Positions 25,430 through 34,469 of a DNA stretch of 64,000 nucleotides are shown here, piece by piece. This DNA is from an uncultured Muribaculaceae bacterium (GTDB taxonomy: Bacteria; Bacteroidota; Bacteroidia; Bacteroidales; Muribaculaceae). The DNA lies in NCBI GenBank assembly GCA_910578075.1, contig CAJTPK010000021.1, forward strand, positions 1 to 64,000. The letters are read 5' to 3'. The notes under the pieces were generated by a model. That model made no database searches and had not been told where the DNA came from. It saw nothing but the letters and a program-made list of their open reading frames with translations. Positions within the stretch are counted from its first letter, which is position 1. Every line of letters begins with the position of its first letter. The position numbers and the translations under genes are program-made.

Positions 25430-27563
25430 CACGGATATAAAGTTTCTCAAAGGGGTAGGCGACAAACGAGCCAAACTTTTGGAGACCGAACTTGAAATCA
25501 GCACGTTCGGTGATCTCCTGTATACCTTCCCCTACCGCTATGTTGACACAAGCCGGTTCTATAAAATCTCCGAATTCAGCGGAGAGATGCCATCGGTCCA
25601 GGTGCTTGGCAGATTTGTTGGTTTCACAACAGAAGGAGAGGGCTTGAGACAGCGTCTTAAAGCTTCCTTTTATGACGGGAAGCGTTTTATGGAAGTCGTA
25701 TGGTTCTCAAAATTGAATTTTTTCAAAACTGCATATCAGCCAGGTGTAACCTATATATTGTTTGGAAAGCCTACGCTCTACCGTGATATTTGGCAGATGG
25801 CGCATCCTGAGGTCAGTGCCTATGATGCCAGCCGCCCGCCTGAAGGGTTTAGAGGTGTATATTCTATTCCTGATAAATTACGCAAGAGAGGCTATTCGAC
25901 ACGTCTTCTTTCTGACCTTGCCAAGAATCTTTTTGCCAATGCCAGAATCAAGGAAGTAGAGGAGACTATCCCAACGGAAATAATGAGCAGGTATTCTCTT
26001 ATGCCATTGCTTGAGGCTTTGTCAAATCTGCATTTTCCCCAAAGTCCGGACAAGCTCCGCAAAGCAAGGGAGAGGATGAAGTTTGAAGAGTTGTATTATC
26101 TGCAACTCCACATTCTGCGCTATTCACGTGAGCGAGGCAGGCGCATAAAGGGACACGTTCTTGGAAAAATAGGCGATTATTTCAACACTTATTACAAGCG
26201 TTTCATACCTTTCGAGCTTACAGGGGCGCAAAAAAGAGTGCTTCATGAAATCCGTGATGACATGCGCACCGGCAGGCAGATGAATCGTTTGCTTCAGGGA
26301 GATGTGGGCAGCGGCAAGACCATGGTGGCTTTCATGACCATGCTGATGGGGGTGGATAACGGTTTTCAATGCGCTATCATGGCTCCCACGGAGATTCTTG
26401 CCGGACAGCATTATGAAACGATAAGGAAATGGGGAGAAAGTATCGGTCTGCGTGTAGAGCTTCTTACAGGCAGCACAAGAACCAAGGCGAGGAGAGAGAT
26501 CCACGAAGGACTTGTTTCAGGAGATATCGATATTATAGTAGGCACTCATGCGCTCCTTGAGGATAATGTGCAGTTCCGGAACCTTGGAATAACGGTGATA
26601 GACGAGCAGCATCGTTTTGGAGTGGCGCAGCGTGCCAAGATGTGGAAGAAGAGCTCCATCGCGCCCCATGTGCTTGTGATGACAGCCACTCCTATACCGC
26701 GTACCCTCGCCATGACTGTATATGGAGATCTTGATGTGTCCGTGATCGATGAATTGCCTCCCGGACGAAAACCTGTGCAGACTTTTTTGAAATTTGACAA
26801 TGCAAGGATGGAAGTCAACAGGCTTATAAACCGTGAACTTCAGGAGGGACGTCAGGTATATATTGTATATCCTCTTGTCAAGGAGAATCCGAAACTTGAG
26901 TTGAAAAGTGTGGAGGAGGGGATAGAAAGGGTAAGGGGAATGTTCCCGAATGTCAAGGTCTGTATGGTTCACGGTCAGATGAAACCGGCGGAGAAAGATT
27001 ATCAGATGGATCAGTTTGTCAGCGGAGAAGCCAGGATACTGGTCGCCACCACAGTCATAGAGGTCGGTGTGAACGTGCCGAATGCTTCGGTGATGCTTAT
27101 TGAGAACGCAGAGCGGTTCGGACTGTCGCAGCTGCATCAGTTGCGAGGCAGGGTAGGGCGTGGTGCTGACCATAGTTATTGCATTCTGATGACAAAACAT
27201 AATATCGCCGGCGACACTCGAAAACGCTTGTCAATCATGACAGAAACATCAGATGGCTTTCTGATCTCGGAAGCGGATATGAAAATGCGGGGTCCCGGGG
27301 ATATGGAGGGAACCCAACAGAGTGGAATAGCGTTTAATTTAAAGATAGCCAACCTGGCAAGCGATGGCCAGATATTGAATGTGGCGCGTCAGGCAGCCGA
27401 AGCCGTCCTGAATGCTCATCCGGAACTTGTAGAGGCTCCGGCATGTGGAGTTGAGAGATACGAAGGGGAACGGCTGGCGTTGTCGGAGGCATCTGTGGCT
27501 ATGGTGCGTAAGGAATTGCGCATCAGATTTTCAAAGACCTACGACTGGTCGCAAATTAGTTGA
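25413..27563 (+). CDS. recG: ATP-dependent DNA helicase RecG
   Basis: A branch-migration helicase that remodels stalled replication forks and Holliday junctions. 716 residues: N-terminal wedge/OB domain (to about 240), then two helicase lobes with Walker A 'GDVGSGKT' near residue 295, 'DEQHRFGVAQR' near 397, 'TATPIPRTLA' and 'QLRGRVGRG'. The only start that preserves the conserved N-terminal 'DIKFLKGVGDKRAKLL' block is a TTG at 25413, inside the end of ispD; the next in-frame ATG would remove about 60 residues. It is therefore translated from a rare start with a 17-nt overlap. Confidence 0.94.
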   Translation: MNSFLDTDIKFLKGVGDKRAKLLETELEISTFGDLLYTFPYRYVDTSRFYKISEFSGEMPSVQVLGRFVGFTTEGEGLRQRLKASFYDGKRFMEVVWFSKLNFFKTAYQPGVTYILFGKPTLYRDIWQMAHPEVSAYDASRPPEGFRGVYSIPDKLRKRGYSTRLLSDLAKNLFANARIKEVEETIPTEIMSRYSLMPLLEALSNLHFPQSPDKLRKARERMKFEELYYLQLHILRYSRERGRRIKGHVLGKIGDYFNTYYKRFIPFELTGAQKRVLHEIRDDMRTGRQMNRLLQGDVGSGKTMVAFMTMLMGVDNGFQCAIMAPTEILAGQHYETIRKWGESIGLRVELLTGSTRTKARREIHEGLVSGDIDIIVGTHALLEDNVQFRNLGITVIDEQHRFGVAQRAKMWKKSSIAPHVLVMTATPIPRTLAMTVYGDLDVSVIDELPPGRKPVQTFLKFDNARMEVNRLINRELQEGRQVYIVYPLVKENPKLELKSVEEGIERVRGMFPNVKVCMVHGQMKPAEKDYQMDQFVSGEARILVATTVIEVGVNVPNASVMLIENAERFGLSQLHQLRGRVGRGADHSYCILMTKHNIAGDTRKRLSIMTETSDGFLISEADMKMRGPGDMEGTQQSGIAFNLKIANLASDGQILNVARQAAEAVLNAHPELVEAPACGVERYEGERLALSEASVAMVRKELRIRFSKTYDWSQIS

Positions 27564-27565
27564 GT

Positions 27566-28897
27566 ATGAGAGAAAAAGAATTCCTTCCATTAGTGAAGGC
27601 AAAGCTCGGGATTGAGGAGCTTAATCCAATGCAGCGTCAGATGATGGGGCAGGCTTCGGAAGCGCGTGATATAATATTGTTGTCGCCGACAGGTTCAGGT
27701 AAGACATTGGCATTCATATTGCCGATGCTTAAGATTTTAAAACCGACCACAGGCAGGGTGCAGGCTGTTGTTGTGGCTCCTTCGCGAGAACTTGTCATCC
27801 AGATTTCGCAGATTGTAAATCAGATAGCCGTAGGATTCAAGGTAACACAGCTTTACGGAGGACACAAGGTGGAGGATGAGGTCAACTCGCTCTCCGCAGG
27901 AACAGATATTATCGTAGCTACACCAGGCAGGTTGCTTGATCATATAAACAGGCGCAACATCGATGTGCTTCCGACACGCATTCTTGTGCTGGATGAGTTT
28001 GACAAGTCACTTGAGCTTGGCTTTGAGAAGGAGATGAAGAAGATCATTGACCGTCTCAAGAATGTAAGCCGTTATATTCTTACGTCTGCGACACAGGCTG
28101 ATATCCTTCCTGATTTCTTGCGTCTTGATAATCCTGTAACTATCAATTATCTTTCTGAAAATAAGGATCTTCATCAGAGATTGCGCGTGCATAGGGTTGA
28201 TTCGGATGCAAATGACAAGCTTGATTCGCTTGGGGCACTGCTGACTCATCTTGCCGACGGGTCGCAGCATGAGCGTTCGATAATATTTGTCAACTATCGC
28301 GAGAGTGCAGAAAGGGTTGCGGCGTATCTGAATAGGCACGGTTTCCCGGCAGTGCTCTACCATGGAGCGCTTGACCAACATGAAAGGGAGACGGCTGTGT
28401 CCATGTTCAACAACGGTAGCCGTCCGGTGCTTGTTGCAACCGATCTTGCAGCCCGCGGTCTTGACATTGAGAATGTGAGATCCATTATTCACTACCACCA
28501 GGCATTGACTCCGGAGACATATACCCACCGTAACGGACGTACAGCTCGCGTTGACAGGGAAGGAGATATCTATGTGCTTGTCGGGCCCAATGAGGATGTT
28601 AAGGAATTTACGGAATTTAATGATACGGTATATCCGGATATGTCAAAGCGGGAAGCAAAGACTCCGGCTTATGCCACTATCAGATTCTCGGCAGGAAAAA
28701 AAGAGAAATTGTCGAAAGGGGATATAGTCGGATTCCTGATTAAAGAAGGAGGAGCGGATGCATCCGGAATAGGTAAAATAGATGTATTTGACCATTATTC
28801 TCTTGCCGCAGTGCCCTTTGATGAAGCGTCACGTATACTGGAAAATGTGAAGGGTAAGAAGGTGAAGGGAGAGAAAAGATTGATTTCTCTTTTGTGA
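27566..28897 (+). CDS. DEAD-box RNA helicase, DbpA-like
   Basis: A 443-residue RNA helicase. Q-motif 'LNPMQRQMM', motif I 'SPTGSGKT' at 40-47, motif II DEFD at 143-146 (Phe replaces Ala of DEAD), motif III 'SAT', motif VI 'HRNGRTAR'. The C-terminal domain ('TIRFSAGKKEKLSKGDIVGFLI') resembles the DbpA RNA-binding domain that recognises 23S rRNA, which suggests ribosome assembly. ATG 27566 follows the recG stop by 2 bp; a TTG at 27560 would overlap it. The nifJ promoter lies across its stop codon. Confidence 0.9.
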   Translation: MREKEFLPLVKAKLGIEELNPMQRQMMGQASEARDIILLSPTGSGKTLAFILPMLKILKPTTGRVQAVVVAPSRELVIQISQIVNQIAVGFKVTQLYGGHKVEDEVNSLSAGTDIIVATPGRLLDHINRRNIDVLPTRILVLDEFDKSLELGFEKEMKKIIDRLKNVSRYILTSATQADILPDFLRLDNPVTINYLSENKDLHQRLRVHRVDSDANDKLDSLGALLTHLADGSQHERSIIFVNYRESAERVAAYLNRHGFPAVLYHGALDQHERETAVSMFNNGSRPVLVATDLAARGLDIENVRSIIHYHQALTPETYTHRNGRTARVDREGDIYVLVGPNEDVKEFTEFNDTVYPDMSKREAKTPAYATIRFSAGKKEKLSKGDIVGFLIKEGGADASGIGKIDVFDHYSLAAVPFDEASRILENVKGKKVKGEKRLISLL

Positions 28898-28922
28898 CTA
28901 TGAAGAATATTTGTTAACTTTG
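28891..28922 (+). promoter_or_regulatory. Promoter of the pyruvate:ferredoxin oxidoreductase gene
   Basis: TTTG at 28891-28894, a 20-bp spacer, then TAACTTTG at 28915-28922; a full consensus match. The -33 box lies in the last codons of the helicase gene. The start near 28929 gives a leader of about 140 nt, which carries GAGAGGTAAGA at 29028-29038, also found in the nuo leader. Confidence 0.8.
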
Positions 28923-29069
28923 TAACTTCAAATAGAATGCTTATGTCGGTCGTATCGTAGACTTGACATTCCAGGCGCAGGGCTTTGAAATGCCGGCATA
29001 GATGTTTTATATCGCAATTCATAATTAGAGAGGTAAGAAAAGATAACTAAAAATTAATCGATTATAACT

Positions 29070-32000
29070 ATGAGCAAGACAAAGAAGTTTCTGACGTGCG
29101 ATGGCAACCAGGCCGCTGCGCACATCAGTTATATGTTTAGCGAAGTAGCCGCAATCTATCCTATCACTCCGTCATCAACCATGGCAGAGTATGTGGATGA
29201 CTGGTCGGCCGCCGGAAGAAAGAATATCTTCGGCGAGACAGTGTTGGTTCAGGAAATGCAGAGTGAGGGAGGAGCAGCCGGTGCTGTTCACGGATCTCTC
29301 CAGGCAGGCGCGCTGACCACAACCTACACCGCATCACAGGGACTTCTTCTGATGATTCCCAATATGTATAAGATCGCAGGTGAGCTTCTTCCGTGTGTAT
29401 TCCATGTTTCAGCACGTACGCTGGCTTCACATGCGCTCAGCATTTTCGGTGACCATCAGGATGTGATGTCTGCACGCCAGACCGGTTTCGCGATGTTCTG
29501 CGAAGGTTCCGTTCAGGAAGTGATGGATCTGGCTGCTGTAGCTCATCTTTCAACAATAAAGGGTCGTGTGCCGTTCATCAACTTCTTCGATGGCTTCCGC
29601 ACATCTCATGAGATTCAGAAGATCGAGGCTCTCAGCGAGGAGGATCTCGCTCCGCTGCTTGACCGTGAGGCTCTCGCCGAATTCCGTCAGCGTGCACTCA
29701 ATCCTGACAAGCCCGTAGCTCGCGGTATGGCTGAGAATCCCGATGTATTCTTCCAGCATCGTGAGGCAAGCAATCCTTACTATGACGCAATCCCCGAGAT
29801 CGTAGAGAACTATGTAAAGGAAATAAACAAAATCACAGGTCGCAACTATGGTCTTTTCGACTATTATGGCGATCCTGAGGCTGATCGCGTGATCATAGCT
29901 ATGGGTAGTGTGACAGAGTGCATCAAGGAAACTATCGATTATCTCCGTGCAAAGGGTGAGAAAGTTGGTGTTGTTTGCGTTCACCTCTATCGCCCGTTCT
30001 CTGCAAAACATTTCCTTGCAGCCGTTCCTGCAACCGCAAAACGTATCGCAGTCCTCGACCGTACAAAAGAGCCCGGAGCTAACGGTGAGCCTTTGTATCT
30101 CGATGTGAAAGATTGCTTCTATGGCAAGGAGAATGCCCCGCTTATCGTAGGCGGACGTTATGGACTCAGCTCCAAGGATACAACTCCCGCGCAGATCGTA
30201 GAGGTATACGACAATCTTAAGCTTGCAGAGCCTAAGAATCATTTCACGATCGGTATTGTTGACGATGTTACATTCCATTCACTTCCGCTCAGCCCCGAAA
30301 TCAATGTAGGCGATGCCGGCATGTTCCAGGCAAAATTCTATGGTCTTGGTGCAGACGGAACCGTAGGTGCAAACAAAAACTCTGTAAAGATCATCGGTGA
30401 TAATACAGATAAATATTGCCAGGCTTATTTCTCATACGACTCCAAGAAATCCGGTGGTTTCACATGCTCACACCTCCGTTTCGGTGATACACCGATCCGT
30501 TCAACATATCTTGTGAACACCCCGAACTTCGTGGCTTGCCACGTTCAGGCTTATCTTCACATGTATGATGTTCTCCGCGGTCTGCAGCCCAACGGAACAT
30601 TCCTTCTCAATACTATCTGGGAGGGTGAGGAGCTTGTCAAGAATCTTCCCAACAAGGTAAAACGTTATATTGCGCAGAACAATATATCTGTTTATTATAT
30701 CAACGCAACCAAGATCGCACAGGAGATTGGTCTCGGAAACCGTACCAATACAATCCTCCAGAGCGCGTTCTTCCGTATCACAGAAGTTATCCCCGTTGAT
30801 CTCGCTGTAGAACAGATGAAGAAATTCATCCAGAAATCTTATGGCAAGAAGGGTGAGAATATCGTGAACATGAACTATGCAGCCGTTGACCGTGGTGGTG
30901 AATACCACAAGCTTGATGTTGACGCAGCATGGGCTACACTTGAGGATGATGCGCCCGCATTGGCACCGGCTCCCGATTTCATCACAAATGTTGTGCGCCC
31001 GATTAACGCACAGGATGGAGACCTTCTTCCTGTCAGCACATTCGCTGACCGTGCAGACGGCACATGGCAGCAGGGCACAGCCGCTTATGAGAAACGCGGC
31101 GTGGCAGCTTTTGTTCCCGAATGGAATCCCGAGAACTGTATCCAGTGTAACAAATGTTCATACGTTTGTCCTCACGCATGCATCCGTCCGTTTGTGCTGA
31201 CACCCGAGGAGGCAGCTGCCGCTCCGTTTGGAGAAGAGCATTCAATCCCTGCAATCGGCAAGACATTCACAGGCATGCGCTTCGTTCAGCAGGTTGATGT
31301 TCTCGACTGTCTTGGCTGTGGTAACTGTGCTGATGTCTGCCCGGGTAAGAAGGGAGAGAAAGCTCTCAAGATGGTTCCGGAAGAGAGCCAGCTTCCTCAG
31401 CAGGAAAACTGGGATTGGCTTGTCAAGAATGTCAAGAGCAAAGCAGATCTCGTTGACGTTACACTCAATGCCAAGAACAGTCAGTTCGCTACTCCGCTCT
31501 TTGAGTTCTCCGGCGCATGCTCAGGCTGCGGTGAGACTCCGTATCTGAAACTGATATCACAGCTTTACGGTAACCATCAGATGGTTGCAAATGCAACCGG
31601 TTGCTCATCTATCTATTCCGGTTCAGTTCCATCAACTCCCTATACTACAGATTCCGAGGGTCATGGTCCGGCATGGGCTAACTCTCTGTTCGAGGATTTC
31701 TGTGAGTTCGGTCTTGGAATGTATCTCGGATACGAGAAGATGCGTTCACGTCTTGAGGATATCTGCAAGAAACTCGAATCAGACGAGAATGCTCCTCAGG
31801 ATCTTCGCGATGCAGCAAAAGCATGGTTTGAAAACCGTGAGGATGCCAAGCTTTCACACAACTATGGTTATGACCTTAGCGAAGTTGCCAAGAAATATGC
31901 TGACAAATGCGACACTTGCGCAACACTTGTTAACTTGCGTCATTACATGACCAAACGCAGTCAGTGGATTGTCGGTGGTGACGGCGCAAGCTATGATATA

Positions 32001-32660
32001 GGTTTCGGTGGTCTTGACCACGTGATCGCTTCCGGTAAGAATGTAAATATCCTCGTTCTTGATACAGAGGTTTACTCAAATACCGGTGGTCAGTCATCCA
32101 AGTCAACGCCTATCGGTGCTATCGCCAAGTTCGCGGCAGCCGGTAAGCGTATCCGCAAGAAAGACCTCGGTCTTATCGCGACAACTTACGGATATGTTTA
32201 TGTAGCCCAGATCGCAATGGGTGCAGACAATGCCCAGACATTGAAGGCCATCCGTGAGGCAGAAGCATATGATGGACCTTCATTGATCATCGCTTATGCT
32301 CCCTGTATCAACCATGGTATCAAGAAGGGTATGGGTCATAGCCAGGAAGAGGAGAAGCAGGCAGTAGAATGCGGTTACTGGCACCTCTGGCGTTATAACC
32401 CCGCTTTGGAAAACGAGGGTAAGAATCCGTTCTCCCTTGATTCGAAAGAGCCTGACTGGAGCAAGTTTGATGACTTCTTGAAAGGTGAGGTGCGTTTCGC
32501 ATCACTTTACAAGATGTTCCCGCAGGATGCTGACGAGCTCTTCAAGGCAGCCAAGGCTAACGCACAGTGGCGTTACAACAACTACAAGCGTCTTTCTCTC
32601 CAGAACTGGGGCACAGATCCCGAGTTGACAGCAGAGGAGGAAGCTCTTCGCAAGAACTGA
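29070..32660 (+). CDS. nifJ: Pyruvate:ferredoxin (flavodoxin) oxidoreductase
   Basis: A cytoplasmic single-chain PFOR (1196 residues) that splits pyruvate into acetyl-CoA and CO2 and passes electrons to ferredoxin. The N-terminal POR domain has 'IYPITPSSTMAEYVDDW' and 'TTTYTASQGLLLMIPNMYKIAGE'. Two [4Fe-4S] motifs are near residue 689 ('CIQCNKCSYVCP') and 746 ('CLGCGNCADVCP'). A proximal cluster Cys pair is in 'GACSGCGETPY'. TPP binding is by 'GGDGASYDIGFGG' near 969 and 'NTGGQSSKSTP' near 1004. It has its own promoter and terminator. Reduced ferredoxin from it may feed the NADH-module-less complex I encoded 5 kb downstream; this is inference. Confidence 0.97.
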   Translation: MSKTKKFLTCDGNQAAAHISYMFSEVAAIYPITPSSTMAEYVDDWSAAGRKNIFGETVLVQEMQSEGGAAGAVHGSLQAGALTTTYTASQGLLLMIPNMYKIAGELLPCVFHVSARTLASHALSIFGDHQDVMSARQTGFAMFCEGSVQEVMDLAAVAHLSTIKGRVPFINFFDGFRTSHEIQKIEALSEEDLAPLLDREALAEFRQRALNPDKPVARGMAENPDVFFQHREASNPYYDAIPEIVENYVKEINKITGRNYGLFDYYGDPEADRVIIAMGSVTECIKETIDYLRAKGEKVGVVCVHLYRPFSAKHFLAAVPATAKRIAVLDRTKEPGANGEPLYLDVKDCFYGKENAPLIVGGRYGLSSKDTTPAQIVEVYDNLKLAEPKNHFTIGIVDDVTFHSLPLSPEINVGDAGMFQAKFYGLGADGTVGANKNSVKIIGDNTDKYCQAYFSYDSKKSGGFTCSHLRFGDTPIRSTYLVNTPNFVACHVQAYLHMYDVLRGLQPNGTFLLNTIWEGEELVKNLPNKVKRYIAQNNISVYYINATKIAQEIGLGNRTNTILQSAFFRITEVIPVDLAVEQMKKFIQKSYGKKGENIVNMNYAAVDRGGEYHKLDVDAAWATLEDDAPALAPAPDFITNVVRPINAQDGDLLPVSTFADRADGTWQQGTAAYEKRGVAAFVPEWNPENCIQCNKCSYVCPHACIRPFVLTPEEAAAAPFGEEHSIPAIGKTFTGMRFVQQVDVLDCLGCGNCADVCPGKKGEKALKMVPEESQLPQQENWDWLVKNVKSKADLVDVTLNAKNSQFATPLFEFSGACSGCGETPYLKLISQLYGNHQMVANATGCSSIYSGSVPSTPYTTDSEGHGPAWANSLFEDFCEFGLGMYLGYEKMRSRLEDICKKLESDENAPQDLRDAAKAWFENREDAKLSHNYGYDLSEVAKKYADKCDTCATLVNLRHYMTKRSQWIVGGDGASYDIGFGGLDHVIASGKNVNILVLDTEVYSNTGGQSSKSTPIGAIAKFAAAGKRIRKKDLGLIATTYGYVYVAQIAMGADNAQTLKAIREAEAYDGPSLIIAYAPCINHGIKKGMGHSQEEEKQAVECGYWHLWRYNPALENEGKNPFSLDSKEPDWSKFDDFLKGEVRFASLYKMFPQDADELFKAAKANAQWRYNNYKRLSLQNWGTDPELTAEEEALRKN

Positions 32661-32680
32661 TAATTCGACATAATAAAACG

Positions 32681-32717
32681 AGGGCGGTCATCATGGAATG
32701 ATCGCCTTCTTTTTTTG
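32681..32717 (+). terminator. Terminator of nifJ, fused to the next promoter
   Basis: An 11-bp imperfect stem (32681-32691 with 32698-32708) and a run of seven T at 32710-32716. The T-run followed by G also forms the TTTG -33 box of the sulfatase promoter. Confidence 0.85.
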
Positions 32718-32744
32718 CATTTACGTGAAAATATGGTAAATTTG
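32714..32744 (+). promoter_or_regulatory. Promoter of the sulfatase gene
   Basis: TTTG at 32714-32717, a 19-bp spacer, TAAATTTG at 32737-32744. The start near 32751 gives a leader of about 33 nt to ATG 32784 and rules out the longer frame from 32715. Confidence 0.75.
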
Positions 32745-32783
32745 CAGAGAATTAAACACACAACCAACACACATAACCTTATC

Positions 32784-34388
32784 ATGAACAGAACTTTTTT
32801 CGGTAGGTATGTTTCAGTCAGCGTGCCACTCTTGGCTTCATCTATGGCCATTTCGTGTCTATCATTCCCATTGCATGCAGCAGATCGGCGCAGCAAGCGT
32901 CCTAATATTTTGATATGCGTGGCAGACGATGCCGGACATATGGGAGCATATGGTCATAGGTGGGTTAATACTCCTAATTTTGATAGTGTAGCAAGGCGAG
33001 GAGTCTTATTTGACAATGCTTTCACATGCAATTCCAAATCCGCACCATCGCGTGCTTGTATGATTACAGGGCGAAACTCCTGGCAACTTGAGGAGGCAGC
33101 CAACCATTGGTGTGACTTCCCTCAGAAATTCATATCATTCCCCGAGGTTCTAAAAAAGAACGGATATCACACCGGATACACCGGAAAAGGGTGGGGACCG
33201 GGCATTGCGAAGAATGCAGATGGCTCCAACCGTCATCTTACCGGTAAAACTTACAACAAAAGGAAACATACACCTCCAACATCATCAATATCACCGATTG
33301 ATTATTCCGCAAATTTCTCAGATTTTTTATCAGAGCGAGAGGCAGGAGAACCATTCTGCTTCTGGTATGGTGCCCGGGAACCTCACCGTGGTTATGAATA
33401 TGCATCGGCAATACGTGCCGGCAAAAGCACCGCAGATATAGATTCTGTGCCGTCATATTGGCCCGATAACGAGACTGTGCGTACGGATATGCTTGATTAT
33501 GCGCTTGAAATTGAACATTTCGATGAACATTTAGGTAGGATATTGTCGCAGATTGATTCAATTGGGGAGCTTGACAATACTCTTGTTATTGTGACATCAG
33601 ATCATGGGATGCCTTTCCCAAGAGTCAAAGGTCAGGATTATTATTTCTCTAACCATATACCTATGGCTGTGATGTGGGGAGCCGGATTGAGAAATCCCGG
33701 GCGTAAATGCAGTGAGTATGTAAGTGTGATAGACTTTGCTCCGACTATCCTTGAAGTCACCGGAGTGAATGGGGAAATGTATGGTATGCAGCCGATAGAA
33801 GGAAATAGTTTCACGGATATATTATCTGATAAGGTTAATGTTGACATAGATAGAAGCTGCATCATGATGGGAAAAGAGCGTCATGATGTGGGGCGACCGG
33901 ATGACCAGGGGTATCCGATCCGTGCCATATTGAAAGATAGCTACCTGTATATTCGGAATTATGAGCCTTCGCGTTGGCCGGCGGGAAATCCGGAGACCGG
34001 ATACATGAACATAGACGGAAGCCCTACAAAAACTGAAATAATAAAGTCCCGTCATAATCCTGATACTAAATTTTATTGGGATCTCTCGATGGGGAAAAGA
34101 GGCGAGGAGGAATTATATAATATTGAGAAGGATCCGCTGTGTATGGTAAATATAAAGGATGATCCATCGAACGTGGATTTACTTATGTCGCTAAGAAACG
34201 AAATGGAGAAGCGTTTGAAAGAACAGCAGGATCCAAGGATGGAGGGGAAGGGGAATATTTTCGACCTTTACCCGAATATGTGTAAGGCGAGAATGTATTG
34301 GAATAGAACCCGATCGGGAGAAGATGTGCCGGCAAACTGGATAAACGACACAGATTTCGATCCATTGCCGGATGATTTAAAGAGATGA
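32784..34388 (+). CDS. Secreted serine-type sulfatase (S1 family)
   Basis: An alkaline-phosphatase-superfamily sulfatase of 534 residues that hydrolyses a sulfate ester, probably on a host or dietary glycan. The signal region covers about residues 1-33; Cys25 ('MAISC') could be a lipid anchor. Ca2+ ligands Asp48/Asp49 sit in 'VADDAGHMGAYG'. The catalytic motif 'SAPSRACMITG' has Ser86 as the residue to be converted to formylglycine, the serine-type sulfatase class, which needs a radical-SAM maturase (anSME) not present in this window. 'TSDHGMPFP' supplies further metal ligands. It has its own promoter and precedes a TonB receptor, not a SusCD pair. Confidence 0.9.
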   Translation: MNRTFFGRYVSVSVPLLASSMAISCLSFPLHAADRRSKRPNILICVADDAGHMGAYGHRWVNTPNFDSVARRGVLFDNAFTCNSKSAPSRACMITGRNSWQLEEAANHWCDFPQKFISFPEVLKKNGYHTGYTGKGWGPGIAKNADGSNRHLTGKTYNKRKHTPPTSSISPIDYSANFSDFLSEREAGEPFCFWYGAREPHRGYEYASAIRAGKSTADIDSVPSYWPDNETVRTDMLDYALEIEHFDEHLGRILSQIDSIGELDNTLVIVTSDHGMPFPRVKGQDYYFSNHIPMAVMWGAGLRNPGRKCSEYVSVIDFAPTILEVTGVNGEMYGMQPIEGNSFTDILSDKVNVDIDRSCIMMGKERHDVGRPDDQGYPIRAILKDSYLYIRNYEPSRWPAGNPETGYMNIDGSPTKTEIIKSRHNPDTKFYWDLSMGKRGEEELYNIEKDPLCMVNIKDDPSNVDLLMSLRNEMEKRLKEQQDPRMEGKGNIFDLYPNMCKARMYWNRTRSGEDVPANWINDTDFDPLPDDLKR

Positions 34389-34421
34389 TCTCACGATACG
34401 ACATATCCTAAAAAATGGGGA

Positions 34422-34452
34422 TTGTATGGTTGGCCGCAATTGAGTAATTTTG
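34422..34452 (+). promoter_or_regulatory. Promoter of the TonB receptor gene
   Basis: TTG at 34422-34424, a 20-bp spacer, TAATTTTG at 34445-34452. The start near 34459 leaves only about 10 nt before ATG 34470, an unusually short leader. It places the promoter inside the longest possible frame and so fixes the start. Confidence 0.65.
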
Positions 34453-34469
34453 CAGCAAATTACCAAGAT

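Noticed and set aside
34422..34469. N-terminal extension of the TonB receptor
   Set aside because: It overlaps a full-consensus promoter, starts at a TTG and would bury the signal peptide.
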